DNA of 33,182 bases from Bacteroidia bacterium (GCA_030427245.1 JAUHXA010000076.1:1-33182); one strand, 5' to 3'. Positions 1-7,380 are shown, counted from the stretch's first letter. The notes: generated by a model not told the origin, from the letters alone. A program made the numbers and translations.

Positions 1-27
1 TTGTGAACCTAACCTATCTTGGTATCC

Positions 28-44
28 CATAATGTCAAATAACT
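28..44 (-). promoter_or_regulatory. boxA-like rRNA leader motif
   Basis: Read on the minus strand this is AGTTATTTGACATTATG, close to the boxA-like leader (AGTTCTTTGACAT-type) that I recall upstream of 16S rRNA genes in Bacteroidota. It lies downstream of two tandem promoters pointing left. Its proposed role is antitermination of an rRNA operon starting beyond position 1. The motif is visible; the rRNA assignment is inferred because no rRNA sequence is inside the window. Confidence 0.5.
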
Positions 45-108
45 TCTCGCTCCTAAATTCTAAATCAAAATAATTGTTCCATTATCTCGTTCAGTACCGA
101 AGCGGGCG

Positions 109-139
109 CAAAGGTATAACCTTTTTTTCTTTCCAACAA
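109..139 (-). promoter_or_regulatory. Minus-strand promoter P2, probably rRNA operon
   Basis: On the minus strand TACCTTTG (109-116) is an exact match to the Bacteroidota -7 box TAnnTTTG. A TTG (137-139) lies 20 bases upstream as the -33 box. The sequence after the -7 box begins GCGCCCGCTT, a G/C-rich start typical of stable-RNA promoters in this phylum (from memory). Transcription runs left, out of the window. Confidence 0.65.
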
Positions 140-263
140 ATATTTTGTTGTTTTTTTTTGAGTGGTATCACTTTCTTTCTTCGCAGTAACTTTACTCACT
201 AAATATATAATGATACATCAAAAATAATTTTAGAACAACCTTCCTTTTGTAAAGAAGGGACTG

Positions 264-294
264 CAAAGGTATGGCATCTTTTTATTCTCTGCAA
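264..294 (-). promoter_or_regulatory. Minus-strand promoter P1, probably rRNA operon
   Basis: The same octamer TACCTTTG is at 264-271 on the minus strand, with TTG at 292-294 and again a 20-base spacer. It lies 155 bases upstream of P2. Tandem promoters with identical -7 boxes are typical of rRNA operons. No open reading frame on this strand starts between P1 and the left edge that would explain them otherwise. Confidence 0.6.
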
Positions 295-299
295 GGATT

Positions 300-595
300 A
301 TTCTAAAAGTTCGTTAAAACAATTGCATTGTGACAAAACAATGACAAAAATAATTTAGTATCAATGTAGCCCTTTCTTCTCTTTAACCGTATAACACAAC
401 ATATCCTAAAAGGATTTTCCCTTATCATGCTCTAATTTGATAAGCAAATTAATCTTTAAGCTGAAATCATACCTTAAAATGTGCTTTCATCTCAACAATT
501 TTGTACCTTTTTATAAGCATTGAGTTGGCACAATTATTGAAACAACAGTATTTAACCCACGAAGAATAAACATATAATACACCAGCAAAAATTAT
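300..595. other. Intergenic, AT-rich, few signals
   Basis: No gene is apparent. It lies between the leftward rRNA-type promoters and the first plus-strand gene. It holds short inverted repeats (AATTTG 434-439 with CAAATT 445-450; CTTATC 421-426 with GATAAG 439-444) and a weak sigma-54-like sequence at 525-540. Nothing else stands out. Confidence 0.5.
525..540 (+). promoter_or_regulatory. Possible sigma-54-type promoter
   Basis: TTGGCAC-N5-TTGA has the GG of the -24 box and the correct spacing to a -12 box, but the -12 box reads TTGA instead of TTGC. Transcription would start near 552, upstream of the gene at 596. The match is imperfect and no TAnnTTTG promoter is clear here, so this is tentative. 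Confidence 0.25.
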
Positions 596-1624
596 ATGCT
601 TAATTCTTTTTTTATGAAAACATTTACTAAGATATTCCTATTTTTATTACTTACTTCTTTATTTGCGCCTAATTTATTATTAGGTATGGATTCGAATTTT
701 CCTAGCGAGAATTCGAATGGAGTTAAAATGCCCCTCCCACAAAATGAACGCTTTTCTTGCATTGCGACCTCTAATAAAAGTATTCTAGCAAAAAAGTTAA
801 CTACTAAGAATGCTTCCCTCTCAGAGAAACCCCCTCTGAAAATGAGCATTGAAATAATGCAAAAACAATTTGAAGCAGGTTTTCAATCTTCGAGTTTCCT
901 ACATGACTTTGCCTATGCTCTTGAAAGCCATGAACTTCCTTACTACGAAGTCGTAAATAAATATTTGCAGCAAGTACGGAAAAAGAAACAGCTATTGACA
1001 CTTAAAAATCAAGAATTCGTATTTCATTTTTCAGAAAATGCTCAGACTGATGCTTTTGATATCCTATTACAAGAAAAAATGATTTTTTCGGAAAGCTATG
1101 GACTTCAGAATGTAGAAAGAAAAATCAAAAATGCTTTATTCAATTCTACCTTACATGCTGCCTTTACACAAAATGACCATTTATTTAAAAGGATTAAACA
1201 GTTAACTAAAAAAGCGACTCTCAATGATTACTCACAATTTTTGTATATTTTAGAGTCAAAATATTTTGAGTATTTGAAGGATTGGAAAAGTTATATAAAA
1301 GTAACTTGCAACTTTATGGATAAGTATGAGGGAAGCGATCCTATTTTTCTTAATAATCAAGCCATTTCAATCCTAAAAATAAAAGAAAACAAAGAAATCT
1401 TAAAGCGAGCAAAAAACTGGACTGAAAAATCTATTTTCATAGATCCTCAAAATTACAACTATCAAACTTACGCTTACATTCTATACAAATTAGGCGATCT
1501 TAATGCCGCTAAAGTTGCTAATTTGAAAGCATCAAAATTTAATAAAAGAAATTATATCGAGAAAAAAGTAACTCTACCTAATGATGCAGAAACCTTTAAA
1601 AAACGTCTTTATTCAAAAACATAG
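596..1624 (+). CDS. Exported protein of unknown function with TPR-like C-terminus
   Basis: I do not recognise a family. The product is 342 residues from the ATG at 596. A second ATG at 614 gives a cleaner signal peptide (MKTFTKIFLFLLLTSLFAPN), so either start is possible. After the signal sequence comes a low-complexity stretch, then a mostly helical, Lys- and Phe-rich body. Residues ~255-320 (alternating short helices with a 'DPQNYNYQTYAYILYKLGD' segment) look like one or two tetratricopeptide-type repeats. These usually mediate protein contacts, so a periplasmic scaffold role is a guess. The gene stands alone: rRNA-type promoters diverge from it on the left, and a palindromic repeat that can form a terminator begins 10 bases after its stop codon. 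The real-gene call rests on length, the signal peptide and codon pattern. Confidence 0.7.
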   Translation: MLNSFFMKTFTKIFLFLLLTSLFAPNLLLGMDSNFPSENSNGVKMPLPQNERFSCIATSNKSILAKKLTTKNASLSEKPPLKMSIEIMQKQFEAGFQSSSFLHDFAYALESHELPYYEVVNKYLQQVRKKKQLLTLKNQEFVFHFSENAQTDAFDILLQEKMIFSESYGLQNVERKIKNALFNSTLHAAFTQNDHLFKRIKQLTKKATLNDYSQFLYILESKYFEYLKDWKSYIKVTCNFMDKYEGSDPIFLNNQAISILKIKENKEILKRAKNWTEKSIFIDPQNYNYQTYAYILYKLGDLNAAKVANLKASKFNKRNYIEKKVTLPNDAETFKKRLYSKT

Positions 1625-1634
1625 TTTTTTTGTT

Positions 1635-1741
1635 CTTTAGTAAGGGTAAAAAAATAACTCCTCGTTTTCTTTTGCTAACATACCCCATCCCCTTTCAAAA
1701 GGGGAATATTGGTCGATGAGTTATTTTTTCTTTTTTACTTA
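1635..1741 (+). repeat. Dispersed palindromic repeat, copy 1 (REP/MITE-like)
   Basis: This 107 bp segment is ~93% identical to 25347-25452. The ends are an imperfect inverted repeat of about 27 bases (core AAAAAATAACTC near the left end, its reverse complement near the right). In the middle is a hairpin, CCCCTTT-ca-AAAGGGG (1690-1705). The right end is T-rich (TTATTTTTTCTTTTTTACTT). It lies between convergent genes 10 bases after one stop codon, so it may also serve as a bidirectional terminator. No transposase is encoded; if mobile it would be non-autonomous. Confidence 0.85.
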
Positions 1742-1801
1742 GCATCTCAATCGGGTAGTAAAATACACTTTATACCATTTACGCCTACTATCCGATTTCT
1801 A

Positions 1802-2551
1802 TTATATTCTGAACTTCAAGTCTTTTAGTTTCTCTAAAAAAGTTTTCTTTTTACGGGCAGAAATATATACTTCCGAACCGTCACTTAGTTCCACCGCACC
1901 TTCCTTTTTATATTTTATAATGTGTTTTAGATTGATTAAGTGACTCCCATGTATTCTATGGAAGTTAGAATTGGATAAAAGTTCATCATAATACTTCAAT
2001 GTTTTGGTTACTAATATTTTTTTTCGATTTACAGCATAAAAAATAGTACAATTGCCATCTGCCTCACACCTTATAATCTCTGAGATATCAATAAAGGTTA
2101 GTCCTTCTATGCTTGGAAGTCCTAATTTTTGAAAAGTTTGTGTGTCTTTTGACAAATTTTTAATGGCTGTGGCATCTGAGTCACCCCTTCTTTTTATGTA
2201 CCGATTGACTGCTTTTTGCAACTCTAAAATATTGATAGGTTTCAATAAGTAGTCCAATGCAGAAAATTTAATAGCTCTTATCGCATATTCATCGTAGGAA
2301 GTAGTGAATATCACTGCAAATTGAATATCATCTAAGCTTTCTAACAATTGAAAGCCTTCATCTCCAACAGGCATTCGCACATCTAAGAAAACCAATTCTG
2401 GCTGATGTTCTTGAATCATTTTTAAGCCCATTGCAGCAGAGTCTGCAAAAGCAATTATTTCAACTTGTGGACAATATTCGTTTAGTAAGTTACGGAGTGT
2501 ATGACGGCTACCTTCTTCATCATCTACTATTAATGTGCGAATTCTGGTCAT
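1802..2551 (-). CDS. LytTR-type two-component response regulator
   Basis: This is a cytoplasmic DNA-binding response regulator of the AlgR/AgrA/LytR family, 249 residues, normal length. The receiver domain (residues ~4-118) has the acidic pair D10/D11, phospho-acceptor D57 (in LVFLDVRMP), the conserved Thr at 83-84 and K104 in LLKP. A LytTR DNA-binding domain follows (~145-245), with the typical FHRIHGSHLINLKHI segment. The partner kinase should be a LytS/YehU-type (His_kinase) sensor, but none is in the window. The start is 39 bases after the GSCFA gene on the same strand, with no clear TAnnTTTG promoter in the gap, so it is probably read from the upstream operon. Target genes cannot be told from the sequence. 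Confidence 0.92.
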   Translation of the reverse strand: MTRIRTLIVDDEEGSRHTLRNLLNEYCPQVEIIAFADSAAMGLKMIQEHQPELVFLDVRMPVGDEGFQLLESLDDIQFAVIFTTSYDEYAIRAIKFSALDYLLKPINILELQKAVNRYIKRRGDSDATAIKNLSKDTQTFQKLGLPSIEGLTFIDISEIIRCEADGNCTIFYAVNRKKILVTKTLKYYDELLSNSNFHRIHGSHLINLKHIIKYKKEGAVELSDGSEVYISARKKKTFLEKLKDLKFRI

Positions 2552-2590
2552 AAGGAATGTGTGTTATGTAAGTATCTTTGTTAAGCAGTT

Positions 2591-3577
2591 TTAATTCTTT
2601 TCTTTATTCAAAAAGAATCCTTTCTCTTCTTCAAAATCCAAAAGTGGATACTCGTTTTCCAGACCTTCAATATACTTCAATTGCTGCTGTAAAAAACGCT
2701 GGTGCGCTTCACTATTGGGGTTTCGAGGACGGTGATTTTTAGCATTCAAAATCTTCTCGATTCTTTCCTTCAATTTTCCTGTTTGCTGGTCAAAATATGC
2801 TTCTTGAAATTTTCCCCAAATATAATCAATTGCCGTTGAGGTCGGATGTAACATGTCCGATTCATAAAACCGATAATCTCTCAAATCGTCCATCATGATT
2901 TCGTAAGCAGGAAAATAATTGACCTTCTTCAATTTTGCCTTCAATTCATGTATTGCCACCAAAAGAGTCGCCTTACTCAACTGGTTGTCAATCGCTCCAT
3001 TTTTCCAATGACGAATCGGACTAAGCGTAAAAATGATTTGCAGCTTGGGATTCAATTGTTGTATTTGCTTCAAAGTCGGCGAAAGCACTTCTACGATGTC
3101 TTTGACAGAGATGCGATAGTGGTCAAATTGTTTCTGTGGAATCTTGTGACAATTCGCCACAATTTCACCCGATTCTTTCCATTGATAGACAAAAGCTGTT
3201 CCCAATGTGAGCAGCAAAAAGTCTGCTTGCTTCAAAAAAATACTCGCCGTTTTTAGCTCTTGATTGATGTTTTGGAGACAAGTATTTTGATTCTTGTGAG
3301 AAAAATGTCCATGGTGCGCCCAGCTATGCCATTGTTCATTGAAGTGATGCAGTTCATCGGAGTTGTACGGCTTTGCAGCAATCAATCTTTGAAGGCAAGT
3401 ATTGATGGACAGGGGATTGTATAGTATTCCAAAAGGATTCACCATTGAAGGGAATTTTAGCTTTTGCATTTGATTCCCAATATTTTCCGTAAAACAAGAA
3501 CCGATGAATAGACTCTTATTGTTGTAGGTGATTTTTTGAAGCGAAGGGGAAATGTTTATTTCGGTTCTAAACTTCAT
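2591..3577 (-). CDS. GSCFA-domain protein (SGNH-hydrolase-like fold)
   Basis: The product has 328 residues and carries the family signature GSCFTENIG at ~26-34, which names the GSCFA domain, a group common in Bacteroidota and related to SGNH/GDSL esterases. Further family-like blocks are NPFGILYNP (~47-55), LTLGTAFVY (~123-131) and DMLHPTSTAIDYIW near residue 240, the last resembling the C-terminal DxxH catalytic block of SGNH hydrolases. No signal peptide is visible, so it is probably cytoplasmic. The substrate is unknown. Its ATG overlaps the TGA of the upstream dehydratase gene by four bases (ATGA, 3574-3577), so the two are very probably translationally coupled. Confidence 0.9.
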   Translation of the reverse strand: MKFRTEINISPSLQKITYNNKSLFIGSCFTENIGNQMQKLKFPSMVNPFGILYNPLSINTCLQRLIAAKPYNSDELHHFNEQWHSWAHHGHFSHKNQNTCLQNINQELKTASIFLKQADFLLLTLGTAFVYQWKESGEIVANCHKIPQKQFDHYRISVKDIVEVLSPTLKQIQQLNPKLQIIFTLSPIRHWKNGAIDNQLSKATLLVAIHELKAKLKKVNYFPAYEIMMDDLRDYRFYESDMLHPTSTAIDYIWGKFQEAYFDQQTGKLKERIEKILNAKNHRPRNPNSEAHQRFLQQQLKYIEGLENEYPLLDFEEEKGFFLNKEKN

Positions 3578-5166
3578 GATTCAATCTTAAAAACTCTTGC
3601 AAAATAAGTTCCGATTTCTTCGACCAAAGCATCTTTGTTTCCTTCTACTTCAATTCCTGCCAATGCTTTCGCCAAGCGTTTTTTGTACTCCAATTGCATT
3701 TGTCGACCGATTTGGATTCGTTGGGCTTGTGGCGAACCTGCTCCGTGCATGGATTCGGTGAGATAGCCAACGGCATTGCGTCCGAGGGTCATGTTTTCAA
3801 TAAGGCGCAAAATTCTCATTCTGTCTTCGGTCTTTACCTCTGCTCTTCCCTGCAAATATTTACGAATCAACTTGCCAATTTCGGGGTGATTGAGTTCTTG
3901 TTCGGAAGGCATTGTAGCGACCAATCCGCCTGCCAAGTCTTGTGCCAATCGTCCGATTTCGTAGGGCATTTTGGTGACATGGTGTTTGCAGACATTCGAT
4001 AACATTCCATCACAAATATATGCGCCCGATTTGGTGGCGTATCCTTGATGTGAAGAGGCGATTCCGGTGGCATAAATGGTTTCGTTGAGGTGGGTCATTT
4101 CGACCAGTTTGTCTTTGATGTGCGATACTTTTGGGATTCCATTGTAGTCCGCAATCGTTGCGGCTGCGCCAATCAACACATCTCCCAACCCGCTTTTGCA
4201 GACATAGCTTCGTCGGTGATATGCCGTAAAACGCTCTACCAACATGGATGCAAAATCGTATTCTCCATCCATAAAAATATACTTATTGGGAATGAATACT
4301 TCGTCAAAAATCACCATTGCTTCTTGTCCGCCATATTTGGCATTTCCTACGTCAATGCTTCCTCCTTCCATACTCCGCATATCACAACTTTGTCGCCCAT
4401 AAATGTAGGTAATTCCTTTGGCATCAACAGGTACTGCTCCAACAATGGCAAAATCTTTGTCGCCTTCACCAAGTCGCATGGTGGGCATTATCAACATCCA
4501 ATGCGAATTGATGCAGCCTGTTTGGTGGGCTTTTGCGCCACTAACATATACGCCTTCATCGGTTCGACGGGTGACGTGAACGAACATATCTGGGTCTGCT
4601 TGTTGGTGCGGGGGAAGGCTTCGGTCTCCTTTTACATCGGTCATCGCACCACCGATTACTTGGTTGTATCGGTGTGTGAGGGTAATAAATTCTTTGAAGC
4701 GTTGGTGGTAAGTGGTCTTGTATTTTTCGTCTATTTCATAGCTGACGGAGTATAGAGAATTGAAGGCATCCATTCCGACACAACGTTGGAAACAAGTGCC
4801 TGTTAGTTGTCCCAGTTTTCGTTGCATTTTGTTTTGCATCACCATGTCATTGGCGCTTGTGACAACGTGCAAAAAACGACTGATTCGCTCGCCTGTGAAG
4901 GGTGATATAACGGAAGCCAATTCGGGGGCTTCTATTGCTAAGTCGTAGGTTCGAGCCAAAGCATTGATGGAAGGGCGAATCATGGGATGGTCCACAGGTT
5001 CTTTGACCAGTTCTCCAAAAAGATAAATCGTCAAATCTCGATTTCGAAGGCTGTTGATATAGTCTTCACCTGTCGTGATTTTTTTATATTTAATAGAGGG
5101 TTTTGAGTTTGTTAGCATTGGAGTTCTATAATTTTGAAGAGGGAACAATTGTTTTTTAGCTTCCAT
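3574..5166 (-). CDS. abfD: 4-hydroxybutyryl-CoA dehydratase-like enzyme (HpaB/AbfD family)
   Basis: Predicted FAD and [4Fe-4S] enzyme of the 4-hydroxyphenylacetate-3-hydroxylase superfamily, 530 residues. It matches 4-hydroxybutyryl-CoA dehydratase/vinylacetyl-CoA isomerase rather than the HpaB monooxygenases. The cluster-ligand motif C125-x3-C129 sits in TCFQRCVGMDAFN, H317 and C323 in YHRRSYVCK, and the blocks AKAHQTG, IYGRQSCD and TESMHGAGSPQAQRI are all present. In the clostridial enzyme, as I recall it, the ligands are C99, C103, H292 and C299 with Y296 nearby. The Tyr is kept here (Y321), but only five residues separate the His and Cys instead of six. A promoter (TTG-N18-TATCTTTG) lies at 5189-5217, which supports the ATG at 5166; an internal ATG at 5118 aligns better with the family N-terminus. 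Downstream it is coupled to the GSCFA gene. The substrate is inferred from the family. Confidence 0.8.
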   Translation of the reverse strand: MEAKKQLFPLQNYRTPMLTNSKPSIKYKKITTGEDYINSLRNRDLTIYLFGELVKEPVDHPMIRPSINALARTYDLAIEAPELASVISPFTGERISRFLHVVTSANDMVMQNKMQRKLGQLTGTCFQRCVGMDAFNSLYSVSYEIDEKYKTTYHQRFKEFITLTHRYNQVIGGAMTDVKGDRSLPPHQQADPDMFVHVTRRTDEGVYVSGAKAHQTGCINSHWMLIMPTMRLGEGDKDFAIVGAVPVDAKGITYIYGRQSCDMRSMEGGSIDVGNAKYGGQEAMVIFDEVFIPNKYIFMDGEYDFASMLVERFTAYHRRSYVCKSGLGDVLIGAAATIADYNGIPKVSHIKDKLVEMTHLNETIYATGIASSHQGYATKSGAYICDGMLSNVCKHHVTKMPYEIGRLAQDLAGGLVATMPSEQELNHPEIGKLIRKYLQGRAEVKTEDRMRILRLIENMTLGRNAVGYLTESMHGAGSPQAQRIQIGRQMQLEYKKRLAKALAGIEVEGNKDALVEEIGTYFARVFKIES

Positions 5167-5188
5167 TGAAGTTCAGAACAATATTATC

Positions 5189-5217
5189 CAAAGATATTAA
5201 ATCCTTTTCAAAATCAA
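5189..5217 (-). promoter_or_regulatory. Promoter of the dehydratase-GSCFA-LytTR unit
   Basis: On the minus strand TTG (5215-5217), an 18-base spacer and TATCTTTG (5189-5196) fit the Bacteroidota consensus exactly. The predicted start near 5183 gives a leader of about 17 bases before the ATG at 5166. Confidence 0.65.
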
Positions 5218-5238
5218 GAAGGTAGGAAATGATGATAT

Positions 5239-5598
5239 TTACTTCCAACGTAGTTTTCGCCTATTCAAAAGATTAATCATAAATCCATTTACTCCCCAAA
5301 GTATCAGGCTAAAGGCAATGGCTGTTAGCCAACTATTGACATAAAAGCCAACGGTCAGACTGTCTATCATCAATATCAATAAAGAATTGAGAATGAGTAT
5401 GAACAAGCCCAGGGTTGTGAGGGTTGTAGGTAATGTCAAAAAGGCAAGTATGGGTCGGCTAAATGTGTTGATGACTGCAAGCCACATAGATACGACAAAA
5501 GCTGCCATAAAACCTTTGACAAGTACGCCCGGCAATAGGTACGCAGTGATAACCACAGCGATACTATTGATGATTAAATTCACCAATCGCTTCTGCAT
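5239..5598 (-). CDS. Phage holin family 4 (PF04020-type) small membrane protein
   Basis: The product is 119 residues with four predicted membrane segments (about 5-25, 30-50, 60-82, 88-110), a basic C-terminus (NRRKLRWK) and the characteristic N-terminus 'INSIAVVITAYLLPGV' followed by NTFSRPILAFLTLPTTLTTLG. This fits the mycobacterial-type 4-TM phage holin superfamily, a chromosomal membrane protein widespread in bacteria; the name does not indicate a prophage here and no phage genes are nearby. Function in the inner membrane is unknown. It is 72 bases upstream of the dehydratase, which has its own promoter. A structured sequence lies 36-76 bases upstream of its start (5634-5674). Confidence 0.88.
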   Translation of the reverse strand: MQKRLVNLIINSIAVVITAYLLPGVLVKGFMAAFVVSMWLAVINTFSRPILAFLTLPTTLTTLGLFILILNSLLILMIDSLTVGFYVNSWLTAIAFSLILWGVNGFMINLLNRRKLRWK

Positions 5599-5633
5599 GA
5601 AATTCTTGAATTGATATTAAATGAAAAATTTCC

Positions 5634-5674
5634 TTAGGTGGGCTTCTACATTAATACCTAAATGGGCGTAGAAG
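5634..5674 (-). other. Interleaved inverted repeats, possible H-type pseudoknot
   Basis: Two perfect inverted repeats interleave. TTAGGT (5634-5639) pairs with ACCTAA (5656-5661), and CTTCTAC (5643-5649) pairs with GTAGAAG (5668-5674). The single-stranded connectors are 3, 6 and 6 bases, short enough for a classical pseudoknot. On the minus strand it would lie in the leader of the holin-family gene (ATG at 5596-5598). The pairing is visible; any RNA function is inferred. Confidence 0.45.
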
Positions 5675-5684
5675 TTCCATAATT

Positions 5685-5976
5685 ATTGGTTTTTCTTCAA
5701 TTTTTTTATGGTCAGATGTGGTAAGAAATAGTTTAAATTCAAATATAAAATAATCAAATATGCGTTATACATATTAGCTATTCTTTTGAATTTTGGTAAT
5801 TCATTAGTAAGTGAGTCAGCAAACAAGAATCTGTGGTTGGTGGTATATAGTAGATAATAAAAAATTAATTGTTTTTGCTTGACTACTTATTATATGATAC
5901 GCAATAGAAGGGAATGAGTTTGGTTTTTAATGTCTGTTTAATGTAAAGAAATGGGATGAACTTAAATAAAATAAAA
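5685..5976. other. AT-rich intergenic stretch without a gene
   Basis: No credible reading frame on either strand. A -7-like CAAATATA (minus TATATTTG, 5740-5747) is present but has no TTG at the right distance. Otherwise I see nothing. Confidence 0.5.
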
Positions 5977-6016
5977 AATGCTTATCATTTGCTTTTTGAA
6001 GCGCATGATAAGCATT
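5977..6016 (-). terminator. Intrinsic terminator after the ATP-grasp gene
   Basis: AATGCTTATCAT (5977-5988) and ATGATAAGCATT (6005-6016) form a perfect 12 bp stem, with a smaller GCTT/AAGC stem inside the loop. On the minus strand it is followed by TTTTTTATTTTATTT. It lies 30 bases past the stop codon of the ATP-grasp gene. Confidence 0.85.
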
Positions 6017-6045
6017 GATAACTAATAAATTATATGATATTTGTC

Positions 6046-7254
6046 TTAATTGGTCGATTTTTCAGGAGCAGGTGCGCTTGCATGAAAATTTTGAAATACC
6101 TGTTCTGTGTATTTATCCAATAGGGTCAATACTCTTTCCCGCTTGTCAGATTTGACAATCATCCCTATATGATGGTCTTTGTGCATTTTCCAACAAATTT
6201 CTGGGTCTGTGAACTGATTGTAGTCGGGGCGTTGGTATTTGATAAGTGAAACAATAATGCCTGTATAATCTTTTTGAGGTTTGGGTAGCTTATAGTCTGC
6301 TCCTAAAGCTTTTGCTACTTCAATTTTTGCCCATTCCCCCCACAAATTGATGCCCGAAGAGTACTCTACCATTTCGGCGAGATGTGCGCCTCCTACCCTT
6401 GAAGATGTTTCCAAAAAATAGAACTCACCTGTTTCTTTCGATTTAATAAATTCAGTATGAGAAGCACTGTATTGCATTCCAAAAGCTTTCATTACTTGCT
6501 TGTTAGCTTTCTGCAAGGCTTTATCGTCTGCGCTTCCATATTTGACGACGCAGGAGCGAAAAATTCCACCTCCATGCGCTACTTCAAAAGGAGTATTCAA
6601 ATATTGAGAACCTCGTGCAAAAATGACTTTTCCATCGACACTCAATGCGTCAACATGATAAACATCTCCTGGACGAAACTGCTCAATGAGGTAATTGTGT
6701 CTTTCTTCTCCCAGTTTTTCTAAATGTTGCCAAAGTTGCTCGGCAGAATGTATTTTGGTGATTCCTGTTGCGGAGGCTTCGGAACGAGGTTTTACCAACC
6801 AAGGAGCTTCCACATTCGATACGTAATCACTGATTTCTTGGTCATTGAAGAGTCCGCTAAAAGCAGGAACTTTAATTCCTGCATCTGCTGCTTTGATTCG
6901 CATTGCCAACTTATCACGAAAATATCGCGCTGTTGTTTGTCCCATTCCTGGAATACGAAAATGCTCTCTCAACAAAGCTGCTTTCTCTACATCAAAATCA
7001 TCTAATGCAACAATTCTATCTATTTTGCGAGTTTTTGTCAACCAAGACATTCCTTGAATCATCTGTTTTTCGTCCCAGTGTCCGTCTTCGTTTTCTACCA
7101 TGTAGAAAATTTCATCAATGGATTCTCTTGCCCATGATGCATGTTCAAGTTTTTTCGACGTTATCAGATATACGGTGCAGCCTTCTGCTTTACAAGCACG
7201 TATAAAATCTTGTCCTTTGAAGTAGGAAGCAAGACAGAGGAAAGTTGGTTTCAT
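6046..7254 (-). CDS. ATP-grasp domain carboxylate-amine ligase-like protein
   Basis: Predicted cytoplasmic ATP-grasp enzyme of 402 residues that would join a carboxylate to an amine or thiol through an acyl-phosphate. The N-terminal ~100 residues resemble a Rossmann-like preATP-grasp domain (TFLCLASYFKGQDFIRACKAEG, then RIVALDDFDVEKAALLREHF). The ATP-grasp core shows PWLVKPRSEASATGI (nucleotide-binding Lys), YLIEQFRPGDVYHVDAL and the metal-binding segment FYFLETSSRVGGAH. The substrate cannot be told; relatives include peptide and amino-acid ligases. The frame is open to 7320, but the first ATG is at 7254. The codon at 7320 (TTG) falls inside a TACCTTTG promoter box (7318-7325), which argues for 7254. 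A strong terminator follows the gene, so it appears monocistronic. Confidence 0.88.
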   Translation of the reverse strand: MKPTFLCLASYFKGQDFIRACKAEGCTVYLITSKKLEHASWARESIDEIFYMVENEDGHWDEKQMIQGMSWLTKTRKIDRIVALDDFDVEKAALLREHFRIPGMGQTTARYFRDKLAMRIKAADAGIKVPAFSGLFNDQEISDYVSNVEAPWLVKPRSEASATGITKIHSAEQLWQHLEKLGEERHNYLIEQFRPGDVYHVDALSVDGKVIFARGSQYLNTPFEVAHGGGIFRSCVVKYGSADDKALQKANKQVMKAFGMQYSASHTEFIKSKETGEFYFLETSSRVGGAHLAEMVEYSSGINLWGEWAKIEVAKALGADYKLPKPQKDYTGIIVSLIKYQRPDYNQFTDPEICWKMHKDHHIGMIVKSDKRERVLTLLDKYTEQVFQNFHASAPAPEKSTN

Positions 7255-7317
7255 CTTTGTATTTTGTTGAAAATTGAAAATTATCCTTTTTAAAAATGGG
7301 TGCTGATTTTGGGGACG

Positions 7318-7325
7318 CAAAGGTA
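7318..7325 (-). promoter_or_regulatory. -7 promoter box of the ATP-grasp gene
   Basis: The minus strand reads TACCTTTG, a perfect TAnnTTTG. The nearest upstream TTG (7350-7352) is 24 bases away, longer than usual, so only the -7 box is supported. The start would be near 7312, giving a ~58-base leader. Confidence 0.5.
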
Positions 7326-7380
7326 AAAAAATGATGGGAAGAAAGATAGCAAAGGATGTTAATGTTTCGTTAAGAACAAA

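Noticed and set aside
37-49. AAATAACTTCTCG, shared with repeat copy 2
   Set aside because: Only 13 A/T-rich bases match and the rest of the element is absent; taken as chance.
421-450. Interleaved short inverted repeats CTTATC/GATAAG and AATTTG/CAAATT
   Set aside because: Six-base AT-rich arms that overlap by one base are expected by chance in this region.
4090-4755. 221-codon frame on the plus strand opposite the dehydratase
   Set aside because: Exact antisense of a conserved enzyme; protein is Cys/His/Phe-rich without features.
3574-5166. Annotation as 4-hydroxyphenylacetate 3-monooxygenase (HpaB)
   Set aside because: The C-x3-C and YHRRSYVC motifs and the AHQTG and TESMHGAGSP blocks are those of the Fe-S dehydratase branch; monooxygenases lack the cysteines.
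5239-5598. Prophage remnant suggested by the holin family name
   Set aside because: This family is chromosomal in most bacteria and no other phage gene, integrase or att site is seen.
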